Part shown: positions 1 through 11,100 of the stretch, one piece after another
Layout: each line of letters begins with the position of its first letter
Position numbering within the stretch: position 1 is the stretch's first letter
Assembly (NCBI RefSeq): GCF_001659605.2
Contig: NC_035171.2
Span: 25,399,825-25,463,824 of the forward strand
Reading direction: 5' to 3'
Origin: Manihot esculenta
Lineage: Eukaryota > Streptophyta > Magnoliopsida > Malpighiales > Euphorbiaceae
DNA length: 64,000 nt
The notes under the pieces: generated by a model
Told to the model about the DNA's origin: nothing
The model's input: the letters and a program-made list of their open reading frames with translations, nothing else
The model's database searches: none
Position numbers and translations under genes: made by a program

Positions 1-757
1 GGACATTCAGGAGTGAACAAGACGGTAGTTAAGGAAATAGAAGGAAGAAGTTGTACATCTCCTATTCCCTTAACTTGAGTTTGTGAATCATTAGCTAGGG
101 TGACTTTAGATGGTGTAGAAGGTGAAACAAGAGTAGAGAAAAGATTGTGATTACCGGAGATGTGATCAGAAGCACCAGAGTCTAGGATCCATGGACCAAC
201 AGGTGAAGACTTAGTTAGACAAGCAAGGGAATTACCGGAGTGAGCAATGCTGGTAGATGGAGGATGTTGCTTAGCTGCTTGGAACTGCAAGTATTCTTTA
301 TAGTCCTCTCCACTTAAAGTAATTGAATCTAGGTTCTGAGATTTATTAGTAGGTTGTGGAAGCGGACCTTCTTCATTAGATTGGGCAAGATGGGCTGCTG
401 GCTTGCCAGTATTATCATATTGATTGGACCGTGGTGGTCGGCCATGTAGTGCCCAACATGCATCTCGTGTGTGACCTTTTTTATCACAATAAGTGCGATG
501 AAATTTCTTTCCTTTACCTTTGTGAGTGCTTCCTTGTCCTTGATTTCCTTGTACAGCCAAAACTGAGGATTCCATATCTGTAACATCACTCTTACTAAGA
601 GAAATACGTAAGAGCCTAGCTGACACATCTTCTAAAGTTGGAATAACTGAACCAGTCAAAATTTGATCTTTCACAGAGCAAAGGTCAGATCGCAATCCAA
701 TTAATGCCAAAATCATAAAAAATTTATCACGTTGTCCTTCTTGCGCATCAACATCAT
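1..757 (-). pseudogene. Ty1/copia gag-protease fragment, running off the left edge
   Basis: Read on the minus strand, one frame stays open for about 250 codons. It encodes the gag C-terminus (RDKFFMILALIGL...), a CCHC zinc knuckle starting CDKKGHTRDACW (about 480-445) and the copia aspartic protease signature WILDSGASDHISG (about 190-150). It is still open at base 1, so the rest of pol lies outside the window. The 5' part of gag is missing: the copy stops at about 757, where a second copia fragment of opposite orientation begins. Homology is seen directly in the motifs. The exact junction is approximate. Confidence 0.82.
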
Positions 758-1917
758 TAGTGAGGAGTATTGTGACTTAACAGCACTTCCTGTTGCAGAG
801 TGGATCTCCAAGCTACAAGCACAGGAGCAAAGAACTTCAACTAGAAGTGAAGAAGTCACTGAAGGAGCCTTCCAAGCTTTCCGGGCCAAGCACAAAGGAA
901 AAGCTTCATCAAGCAAAAAGGAGAACGAAGTAGAAAATAGAGATGGTTATGGAAGAAGAAAAATTCCACCTTGTGGAACTTGTGGGAAGACAAATCATAG
1001 TGAAAATAGATGCTGGAAAAAGTCTCAATGTAGTTTTTGCAAGAAACAAGGTCACGTTGAAAGATTTTGCAAAGTAAAGCAGAATCAAGATCCACAGCCT
1101 GCTCAGCAAGCTAATTTCAGTGATTATCGAGAAGTTGAAGAGTTTTTATTTGTTGCATCCCAAGTGTATGAGTCACCAAAGAAATACATTTGGAATGTTG
1201 ATAGTAGTTGTACAAATCACATGCCAAATGATGCAAGTTTTTCTGGTTCTTTGAATAGATCTGTCAAGACTAAAATTAGAATGGGAAATGGAGAAATTGT
1301 TCAAGCTGAAGGAAAAGGCTCAATTTTACTTCAGACAAAGAAAGGTATGAAGCTCATTTCAAATGTGCATTTATTCCAAAGCTTGATCAGAATCTTTTTA
1401 GTGTTGCCCAAATGATAAAGAAGGGGTATTCTGTGGTAGTTAAAAGAGATTTGTACTCTATTTATAATTCACATAATTGTAAGATTCTAAAGCAAGATTG
1501 GAAAATAATTGTTTTGTTTTAAATTTGGAGATATATATGATGTTGAAGTTGATAAAGGAAAAAAAGAAAATTTCAGCTCAGAAAGTTATTTCTGCTGGTG
1601 TTGAAGAAGGGCAATGCGATGTTGCTGTTTTTGATGTTATTTCTAATGATAAAGCCTCAAAAGTAGATAGTTGGTGCAATGAAATCAAGGAGTTATTTGG
1701 TCCAAGAAAAGTCTAGCCAAGAAAACTAAAGTTCCTCATGCTTTTAACAGCAAAATTTCTTTTAGTTCAGTTACAAAAAGTCATGTTAAGCATGGGAGAC
1801 TCAAGCAAACTGTTGTAAAGTTTCATCCAATGGAAAAAGCTAAAGGAGAATTACTTTTTAAAGCTAGTTCTTGCAAGTTTTAAGAGCTTAGAGTATCAAG
1901 AAAAAATCTCAAGGAGT
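758..1917 (+). pseudogene. Ty1/copia gag-protease-preintegrase fragment, frameshifted
   Basis: The plus-strand frame carries gag C-terminal sequence, two cysteine clusters (CGTCGKTNHSENRC and CSFCKKQGHVERFC) and a protease-like segment WNVDSSCTNHM. The expected DSG of the active site reads DSS, so the protease is probably inactive. A frameshift near 1370 moves the reading frame into FIPKLDQNLFSVAQMIKKGYSVV, the GAG-pre-integrase motif of copia elements, which stops at about 1520. Degenerate pol-like sequence continues to about 1880. Integrase, RT and RNase H are absent. This is a different copia family from the minus-strand fragment to its left. Confidence 0.8.
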
Positions 1918-2168
1918 GTTGGCTGAAATGAGACTTTTTCTAGATACTAAATTGTAACTTTTTTGCTGATGTAAAATTGCAGTATTGAGGTAGCTGTGTT
2001 AGGTACATTTCCATCCTACCTCAATCATGTATTGTTACTTGTTGGAGTTGATAAACTCTCTTATAATCTGTGTAATCACCTTATTTTGGTATTAAATGAA
2101 ATCATATCTCCCACGTAAAGGAGAGAGTTTGAGAAATTTGCTGTGATTGTTTTTCTTAGTTTTTCTCA
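1918..2168 (+). repeat. Possible 3' LTR remnant of the preceding copia fragment
   Basis: TGTTGGCTGAAATGAG follows a short purine run (AAGGAG), as a 3' LTR follows a polypurine tract. The stretch ends near TTCTCA. There is no second copy in the window to prove it, so both boundaries are guesses. Confidence 0.3.
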
Positions 2169-2695
2169 ATTTTGTTAGTAGTTTTAAATACCTAATTTTC
2201 ATTTTAAATATTTAATTTCAGTAATTAAATATCTATTCTATTCTCCAGTCTCTAACGATACGATGGATTAATGAACTAAATTACAAATAATATAAAAAAG
2301 GATGTATTGATAAAATTTTTAAAATTATAAATAAATTTATTAATAATGGTAATATTCAGAAATTAAATTATAAATCTTTTAAAATATTTAAAAAAAGTAA
2401 ATAATAAAATAAATAATTTTTAATTATTACTAACCAGAACAAGTATGAACTACGTTAACATCTAATTTATTTAAGTTATAGATGTAGCAAACTTCCAATT
2501 TCTTTGATGTATCAGTTGGAATTGGAATAGTATCAGCTAAGGCTATTATCACGTTCATATATGGTGCAATAAAACTCGAACGATATGCAGCATCATAATT
2601 AGATGATACAAAGATGGAATATCAAAATATACTATGCAAAATCAATGGAAAACGGTTGCACTCGAGAACTCGACGGACATGCTTTTAATATAATT
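2169..2695. other. AT-rich stretch, no gene seen
   Basis: Very AT-rich sequence with stops in all frames. I see no coding motif, RNA gene or recognisable element. Confidence 0.5.
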
Positions 2696-3143
2696 AGGGT
2701 GAGCCGTATTCAGTATTAAAAAAATCGATCGAACTGAATTAATTTAAAAATTCAGTTTGACTTTTTTTATTTATTTTAGTTCGATTTGATTTTTAATTTT
2801 AAAAATTTCAATTATTTCGATTCGATTCGATTTTAAAAAAAAATTGAAAAAATCAAATTGAATTGATTAGTAATAATAATATATTACTTTAAATAATATA
2901 AAGACATTAGATCATATTAAAATTAAAATATTTTAATTAAATTTTAAAATATTAAAAATAAACTGTAAAAAATAAAAAATTTATTAAAAATTTAAATCGA
3001 ATCAAACTGAATCAGATCGATTCAATTCAATTCAATTTTTGACCAAAATCAATTCGGTTCGATTTTATAAATATCAAAATTTCAGCCTTTCAATTTATTC
3101 AGTTCGGTTCGATTTTAAACTGAACCAACTGAATACTCATCCT
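2696..3143. mobile_element. Small inverted-repeat element (MITE-like) rich in TTCGGTTCGATTT
   Basis: The left end (AGGGTGAGCCGTATTCAGT) and the reverse complement of the right end (AGGATGAGTATTCAGTTGG) form imperfect terminal inverted repeats around about 450 bp of AT-rich DNA. The interior is itself loosely palindromic, with TTCGGTTCGATTTT on one strand and AATCGAACTGAATT on the other. Related sequence recurs at 35250-35665 and, more distantly, at 6003-7010. I could not identify a target-site duplication, so the superfamily is open. Confidence 0.5.
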
Positions 3144-4059
3144 AAATATAGGTGGTGCATGAAAATATTTCATAATAATTCAAGGACTAGGATTGTAATA
3201 TTTGCTAAGAGCATGAGGGGCCACTTAGGTTTGTTGGGTTGGACTATATCGCCGATGTTATATTTAATTTACGATTAGCTAAAAGATCACTACATTTTGG
3301 TAAATAAGTTTTATTTCAACGAAGAGAGAGATAAAAAAAAAAGTTGTTTCAACTTCTTTTAGTATATAAATTTTTAAAAGACTACCTTGTAGTCAAAAGT
3401 CTAGAAAGATGGACCATAAAGAATTTTTAAAAGACACCAACTATCTTTTCTTTTTTCCTACATTGCTTTAAATTCTCCACAAGTAATAATTTAAAAGTGA
3501 AAAAAAACAGAAAATGAAAGCTCAAAGATGGAAGAATCGAGAAAAGAAGGCGAAAAAAAAAATCAAAAAGAAAAAGAAACGAAAAAAGGGTAAGAGAAGG
3601 AGAAGAAGAAAGGAAGGATGGCTAGAATGATGTTTCTTTCAGTCATTGATTGCCGAAGAAAGGACGAATGAGAGAAATTGAGGAGATAAATTAGAGAGAA
3701 AATGAGGACGAAGATGAGCAACAAGGGGAATCAGTTCAGTTCAGTCCATAATAATATTTTAATATATGTTATGTGAGGAATTGAGATTTTGATGATTATC
3801 TATATTTTTTTTATTAAAATATTTTAATAAGAATCATACAGTCTTCTTATAAATAATGTATAAATTTCTAATGCGTAATTGGAAAATTGAATTATTTCAC
3901 AGTTACTCATCTTGTTGATGTCTTCTTCAACAACTAATCATTTTGCATTCTTATAACAATTTTTGTACTGTTTAAATGGAACACCAAGATTATTTATTGT
4001 ATCTGAATCATATAAATGTTTTTCAAATGCAAATTGGGTAGGCTAACACAAGATTTAGG

Positions 4060-4099
<40 letters not shown>

Positions 4100-4932
4100 G
4101 AGCAAATCTGATCTCTGAAAATGAGTAAAAAGCAAAATATGGTGTTTCTGATATGTTAGAAACTTATTGTATGTATTTGTACCAAATTGTTTCATGAAAT
4201 AATATCGCAAACTACACATTCATAACAATATCAAATAACCCACAGTTCAATTTTTTCATTGTTTCATCCTCCTGTGGTTATTTCTTTCCATTTCAGTCCT
4301 TCGCACTCCTATTCATCCAACACAAAAGAACACAATTTCTTAGATATGATATCTAAGTCATCAAAGGAACAAAGATATCAAAACAACAAAGATATGTTTT
4401 CCAAAAACGAAAACATCAAAACAATAATTTGCATGTAGAAGTTTAATGGACCTTTGGGCGTAGCATAACACGCATTGATAAAAGGATTACATCATCATTT
4501 GGTGCCAATGCCAATTAGAAAAGAGAGACAGACACAGATGATTCTTAACAAAAGAACGCAACGCAGTGAAAACATTTGTACCTGTCACAAGTTAACCAGT
4601 GGGCAAAACTTTTCAGAAGTACAAGAATTAGCATGGGCTAGACAAACAAACTAGTGGAAGCGTTGAGAAAGAAAAATATATATATATATATTAATGACTG
4701 AATCCAGCACTCAATGTCATCATGCTTGAATACAGCACACAATGTCATCATGCTTGTTTCTAACTACATTGCGTATAAACAAATTGTTTCACCCCATGGT
4801 TTTATTTCTCAATCTTTCTTACTTGCTCCTAGAGAGCCAAAAGGTAAAAAAGATTGAGAAAAATCGGTCATTCACAACCACTGATGAAGGAATCTGCCAA
4901 TCCTCCAGTTCATAAATCCTTAGAAAGAAACT
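3144..4932. other. Intergenic region downstream of GnT I, no gene seen
   Basis: This holds a purine-rich low-complexity block (about 3489-3735), a TA microsatellite and AT-rich unique sequence. The part nearest 4930 is probably the 3' untranslated end of the GnT I transcript. No convincing reading frame was found. Confidence 0.5.
4063..4092. repeat. (TA)n microsatellite
   Basis: About 15 uninterrupted TA units. Confidence 0.95.
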
Positions 4933-5032
4933 CTGTAATTAATAAGTTAGAATATTGACATCAAAATCAATTTGGAACAGCCCCACAAAAAGAAAGCTAT
5001 AATATCATTACAAATCGTGCATGGTGTCTTAC
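4933..5032 (-). other. Possible 3'-UTR intron of GnT I
   Basis: Twelve bases after the GnT I stop codon the minus strand reads ATGGAG then GTAAGAC, a good donor. One hundred bases on it reads TTAATTACAG, a good acceptor. The junction would lie close enough to the stop that it need not trigger nonsense-mediated decay. Inferred from splice-site strings only. Confidence 0.4.
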
Positions 5033-5044
5033 CTCCATTTAGCA

Positions 5045-5161
5045 TCAAGCATCGTCAACCCCAAGCTGCCTCAAAGAATCAGGACCAACTAGGAAAATGC
5101 GTCTTTGCGTTTGATATCGGAAAACAACTATTCCCTTGTATGCTGTCCTTGGTACTCCGTC
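5045..5161 (-). CDS. GNTI: GnT I coding exon 18 (residues 405-442 and stop)
   Basis: Encodes [18 protein letters not shown] then [20 protein letters not shown] and TGA. Acceptor TTTTATAG. Confidence 0.93.
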   Translation of the reverse strand, partial: DGVPRTAYKGIVVFRYQTQRRIFLVGPDSLRQLGVDDA

Positions 5162-8100
5162 CTATAAAAGATAAAGAAATCATTATGTATGGAAAAGAAG
5201 AGGGGAGCGGGGGGAAGGGGAGTATTCAACATAGAAACAAGACACGGCATAGTGAGAGAAGGAACAATTGTTTGATTGGTTTTATCTAGCACTGCAGTCT
5301 CTATATCGTTGCAATTGCATTTCGCATAAATGACCAACATGAGAAATTAAACTCCATTTGCATCCATCGTAACTCTTTTTTCCAAGACTAGAATACATTT
5401 AATGCATAGATTCATAATACTTTTCTCAAATGCTTGAATTAATTACTTTCAATGAATTCAAATAAAAATTTGTTTTCCAAATATTTCAGCTAGCATAATC
5501 CTTCATTAGAATTTCACTAATTATGAGCATGAATAAGATTGTGTTCCGCAATAGCATTTAGTAGTAGTATTTACTATTTAGTGTTTGAATTAAGTAAAAA
5601 CATTATTTTTGTAATTTATTACTTGGTGACTACTTATACTAGTGTTTGAAGGTTGAACAAGTGGTTATTGAAAAGCCACAATCCCTGTTTGGCAAAATAA
5701 ATTGCACTTTTTTTGTCACTTGTACCCTTTTTTTTCACAAATTTACAAATGAGAATTCCTCATTTATTATCACTGTTTCATCATTCACTTGTGTTCTTTT
5801 TTACTAAACATTCTGCTTTAAACCACTACATAAACATCTAACAATTAATGACTAATAGCTAGTAAAACAACTGACTGTATGTGAAGCTATCCTCTTGCAT
5901 CTTATGCCAATACTCACACTTTCATGACAAACAGAAAATGAATCGATGAACTTACCTGTAACTTAGATATTGTTACATACTATTGGAAAAGAGGTAAGTA
6001 GAGGTGAGCAGTTTTCGGTTTTAACCGAAAAACTAAACTGGACTAAACTAAAATTTTTATTCGGTTCGGTTATTTGGTCTATTCTGTTTAATTCGGTTAG
6101 TAATTTTAAAAAATTTTAGTTTTTGGTTCAATTCGGTTAATTAACCAAAAATCACATAAAAAACTGAACTGAACTGCCCTATATATATAACATATTAAAA
6201 ACCTAACTTATCTCCCCTAATCCTTTACAGCCGTCGCCCCCCCTCCCTCTCAATCCTAACTCTCTCTTCTCCCTCACCCTACTCTCTTTCTTCTTATCCT
6301 TCTTCTTCTTCATTTCACATGCAGAAGTCCTCTCCCACCTAGAACTAATGACAAGTTCCTCCCATGAAGATTAGTAATGGCTCTCCCGAGCAGCATTACA
6401 TTGACCGTGAAATTGATGAGTGTCGGAGAGTCCCACACTGTAGATTGACATACGTCGGGGCTCCTGAGGCATTGCATGGCAGCAACATCAGCACTGGCAT
6501 TCCTTCTCCTTGTCAATTGATGAACATGGACACTACTGAGAAATGTCACAGCAGCAACATTACAACCTGCGTCCCTTCTCCTTCCCCACATTTGATAGTC
6601 TGAATACCCATATGCCGCCAGAATCAAAGAAGTCTCATGTAAATCAAAGACCCATCACTTGACAGCTTGAATCAGCGATATTGAGATCAAGTTTTGTTGC
6701 ATTTAATTGATTTTCTTCTTTATAATTGATTGAGTTGTTGTTTTGATTTATTCCTGTTGATGAATTGAGATTGTATGACATACTGAGGTTGCTATCAAGG
6801 ATTTGGGACAAGTTTTGCACAGGGGAGACTTTCTTTTTTGTTCTGGAGATTCTGCCAGTAATGTTTTCTGATTGGTTTTCGAACCGAATCGAAACAATTT
6901 TTTTTTCGGTTCGGTTTGATTCAGTTTAGGTGTTATTTCAGTTTGGTTCGGTCTTTAAAATATAAGTAATTCGGTTTTCGGTTAGGAACCGAACTGATCT
7001 GATTGCACACGTAAGAATAAGATATAAACAGAGGAAAAATGATTGAGTAATTGTTAAGAGCAGTTATTTTTCAGCAATACTTGCCAAGTAGTTATAACAG
7101 TATCTGGAAATTGTTACAGCAGTTATCCAACTGCTATATAGCCAGAGAGAGGAATTCGTTCAATGCATTCCAGAACTTCTATATAGCCAGAGAGAGGAAT
7201 TCGTTCAATGCATTCCAGAACTTTCAAGAAATATTACAACTTCTCTCTTTTCCTAGTTTCTCTAATCTTTCTTTTATACAAAAATTTATATATTTTTATA
7301 TATTTATATAAAAAATAAAAAAAATAATGGATTTATCCATATATACGTCAATCCTTCTAGATCTTCTTTATTTCCTCCTTATTCTCTCTATTTCTCGGTT
7401 AGGGTTACTGGAACATTGGACACAAGAAACATCTTAAAATTGCATTCCATTTAGCATAAATTAAATAACAACCACTGAAGAGTGAAGTACCTTCCATTCT
7501 TCAAAAATACCAAACTGGCGTGCAATGCGTTCAAAGTCGGATTGGTCTTTGTACTGAATATGAACATCACCTTCTGTATTATACGCTTTAAGAACAGCAT
7601 CATTTCCGTGGACAGCTTTAGCGTTTCTCAAAATGTTGGCAAAGTATTTTGGATAGTTGTACTAAGAAGAGAAATGCACCTTATTTAATATAATTAAAAA
7701 ATAAATAAATAAGAGAGGTTTCTCAACATTGAAATAAAATAAAAATTTATTACCTCCATCAGGTAGCTCAAATTCATTGTTTTCCAGTCAACCTTTTAAG
7801 AGAAGAAACAAAAGCAGAACACTGATTATTTATAATACTAGAAAAAATTCTACAATAGAAATAATAATAATAGTAGATATTAAAAAAAAGGACAATACCT
7901 GGGCATCATTCAACTTGATATTCTCTAGATATTGTTTGAAAAATTGCCCCAAACTAGAACCCTGCAGTTACCAATCTGGAGCCTTTTAGCGTGACAATGA
8001 AAATACATTGAAAGCCAATTATTTCAATGACCTCCAGTTTAGGGCATATGACAAGCTTTTCATATCTCCAATTTAAAGATTTTGCGAGTCCCCTTTAGTT

Positions 8101-11100
8101 TATGGAAATAAAATAATTCTACAAGCCATTGAGTGGTAAAGAATCATGGCATTTGGTTGGGTTTGGATTCAATTCTTATCAACAAAAAATGGTTGTCAAA
8201 GAAAATAATAGTTAATTTTGATCAAAACTTACAAATACTGCAAGCCTGTGTCTGCAATGCATCTAAACGAGAAATATTCTCATGATGTTATTTGTTAACT
8301 TACATGCTCACCGAAGTTGTATGTCCTGCACACTTCTGGACGAACAAATTGTCGACCTTTGCGATTCTCTTCCAACCTCAACCAGTCATCCCAGTAAGTG
8401 AAGTTTTGTTAAGGAAAGATACATCAAAATCACACTGACAATTCTGATGCAAAATAGTATTGCAAAAGTCTGATCTACAAAATAATATTACAACAAAACT
8501 GAAAGGATATGCTTTTGGCCATTTAGGGGATAGTTCATCCCATGTTGATTTAGTAAGCATCCATCCCAATCCAGGAAAGAAATCTGACCGATAAAGTGTA
8601 TCTGCAGAATGCATCACACAGCATATTAGAGAACAAAAGCCACCTAATTTTTTCTTTTTTTTTTTCCACATTACAATGAAAATCTTCCCAACCATTTTGT
8701 CAAATGCAAAGAAATCTCAAACCTATCATAGAACACCAAGGATAAAATAAAAAAACGATAGAAGAAGAAATAGAGTTTCAAAGTACCAATATATCCATGG
8801 ATGAAAATGGTTCAGAATTCATCCAAGAAACAATTAAATCGAGAACATCAATTGAAGTTTCAAAGTGCATTAATATCCAACAGAGGAACATTCTTAAACC
8901 AAAATTGAAGGATGGTAAGTGCTTTGTTATTGCTGGAAAAATGGGAGATTCAAAAATCAGATTGAAACCATCAAATCAAGGTAAGCAAAATAAATGAGAG
9001 GTAGCAAGAAGGCAAAAGAAGAAATTCAAGTGTGGATGGTAGAAGCTGCCCAATAAGGGCCTCTGCATGTCTGGGCCAAGGGCCACGGCCTCTTAGAGTT
9101 TATTATAGAAAGAAGCTCAAGAACAGGGGAATGAAGGACACAGTGATAGAAGAATCCAGAAAAGGGCCAGCTGTAGAAGGAGACAAAGAAGGAGGTTAAG
9201 TTGTTGAGAGATTCCTGGGCCAGCTCACAAGGAGAGGGAGTGCAGCTATCCTTCTCCATTCTGTTATATAAATAATTTGTCGTTTGTAAGAGAGGTATGT
9301 TTTGTTCTTAATAGAATTGAGCAGCCATTGCTGCGCTAGCAGATTGCTGGACGGGAGATTCCTCCCGGTATTTCTTTTCTTATTTCAATTCCATAGCTGA
9401 AAGAAAGAGAGTTCATTGTATTAAAAGGGATTTTGGTAATCTATTAATACAATAGTCCATTTCTCTGACCAAAATTCTTGATTATTCTTAATTCTTGTTC
9501 TTCACTCTACATGCCATTTTGTGAACACTAGGACCAAAACTCGGATGGAACGAGGAATAAATTGATTTGTGATACTCAAGTTGCACTGCATATTGCTTCA
9601 AGTCTCGTTCTATGCAAGGACGAAGCACAAAGAAACATATTGTCACTTTATTAAGCAAAAGATTGAGTTAGAGAACAGTCCTATTAATCTTGTTAGTTCA
9701 AATGATTAGTTAGCATACATCCTTATACAATCTCTAACAAGCTTGGAGCATGTAATATGTACACTCCAGCTTGAGAGGGTGTTTTAAATTGAAATCCTTG
9801 TAATTTAGACATTAACTACCAATACTATTAGGAGGATTTTAGACATGTAATAATGTTTTTCTATTTAGGGCATTTGATAAAATTTAATTAAACCAAAAAG
9901 CTTGACAGAATAATCAAGATAATGATACCTCGTATTTTTTCTTCTTTTCCATTTAATCCGTTACTTGCCTATTTGAGTGTTAAATATTGTATAGTATTGC
10001 ATTAAACAATTCACATATAGATATATTGTTTTATTTTACTACGTTTTTCTTTTTGCAGATCATGTTATTTATGCTCACATTACACCTTGTGCCTAAGCCA
10101 CAAGACTTTTTATGCCTCCAGTGTCTTTAACAAATTGGTGGATATATTTTTCTTCTTGGTCGTTAAATTGTTAAATGACTGTTGCTTTGAAGAGAAATTT
10201 TATCAGTTTAGTAAAATTAGCCATAATCTCTAGAATTTGTATGAATATGGTTGACAATTTGGTAACTTGGTTTATATATTTATGCCTTATCTCTCCCATG
10301 AAACAAGGCTCCAAGATCCTTTTGTTCATTAAAGAGTGTTGCCTCTTTAATAACTATGCAATTAAGAAAAAGAAGACAACCGTGAAATCTTGCTCACACA
10401 TGCATGGACACAAAGGGGAAAAAACTAGAGAATTGGAAAGAACTGAATAAATTCATAGTAATAATTATGTACAGAGAATAAATGAAAAAGAACTTACAAG
10501 GATCATACACAAATTGCTTTTGCCCATTGTCATTCCATGAGGAAACAGCCATAATGGACCTATCATGTGAAAAGCAAATTGAGAAAGAGACTAACACTCA
10601 GAAGCTAAAGATTCCTAATTCTACTGTAAAGCAATTTAAAGCTTAGAATGCAGAAAACATACTTGTCTTTGTCAAGAAGAGCTGCTGCAGCCTCAAAGTA
10701 ATCAAAAAAATCAGGGGCAATCTCCATATCATCTGTTTTCAAAGCAAAACCATAGCATATAACTTTTCTGGCTTATGCTAGTCAATAAATTGGCCAAAAT
10801 GGAAACACATATAAGGATAATCTACCTTCAAGTATGATCACTCGATTGAAGTTATGCTTGTAGAACAATTGATCCAATGCCCATTTGTAATGCCCTAGAC
10901 AATGTAAGTATTTATGTGCATGAAATTCATAACCAATTCAGGAAGAAAGCATTCCTTACTGGCAATCTTGTAGTATGCAATCAACTCTCCAGGCCTTTCT
11001 GTGTGCACCAGTTCAGAATTCAAGTGCTGCAATCAGAAGGTAGCTTCCACTGTGAAGGCAGTTTTTGATGATATAATTTAGATAATGTTTGGAACAAGCA

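Noticed and set aside
6364..6603. 79-codon frame inside the intron-17 element as a gene
   Set aside because: No recognised domain, an overlapping antisense frame of similar length, and a position within an inverted-repeat element in an intron.
8378..8695. Minus-strand 105-codon frame as a separate small gene
   Set aside because: Its middle is GnT I exon 13 and its end reads through the AT-AC intron.
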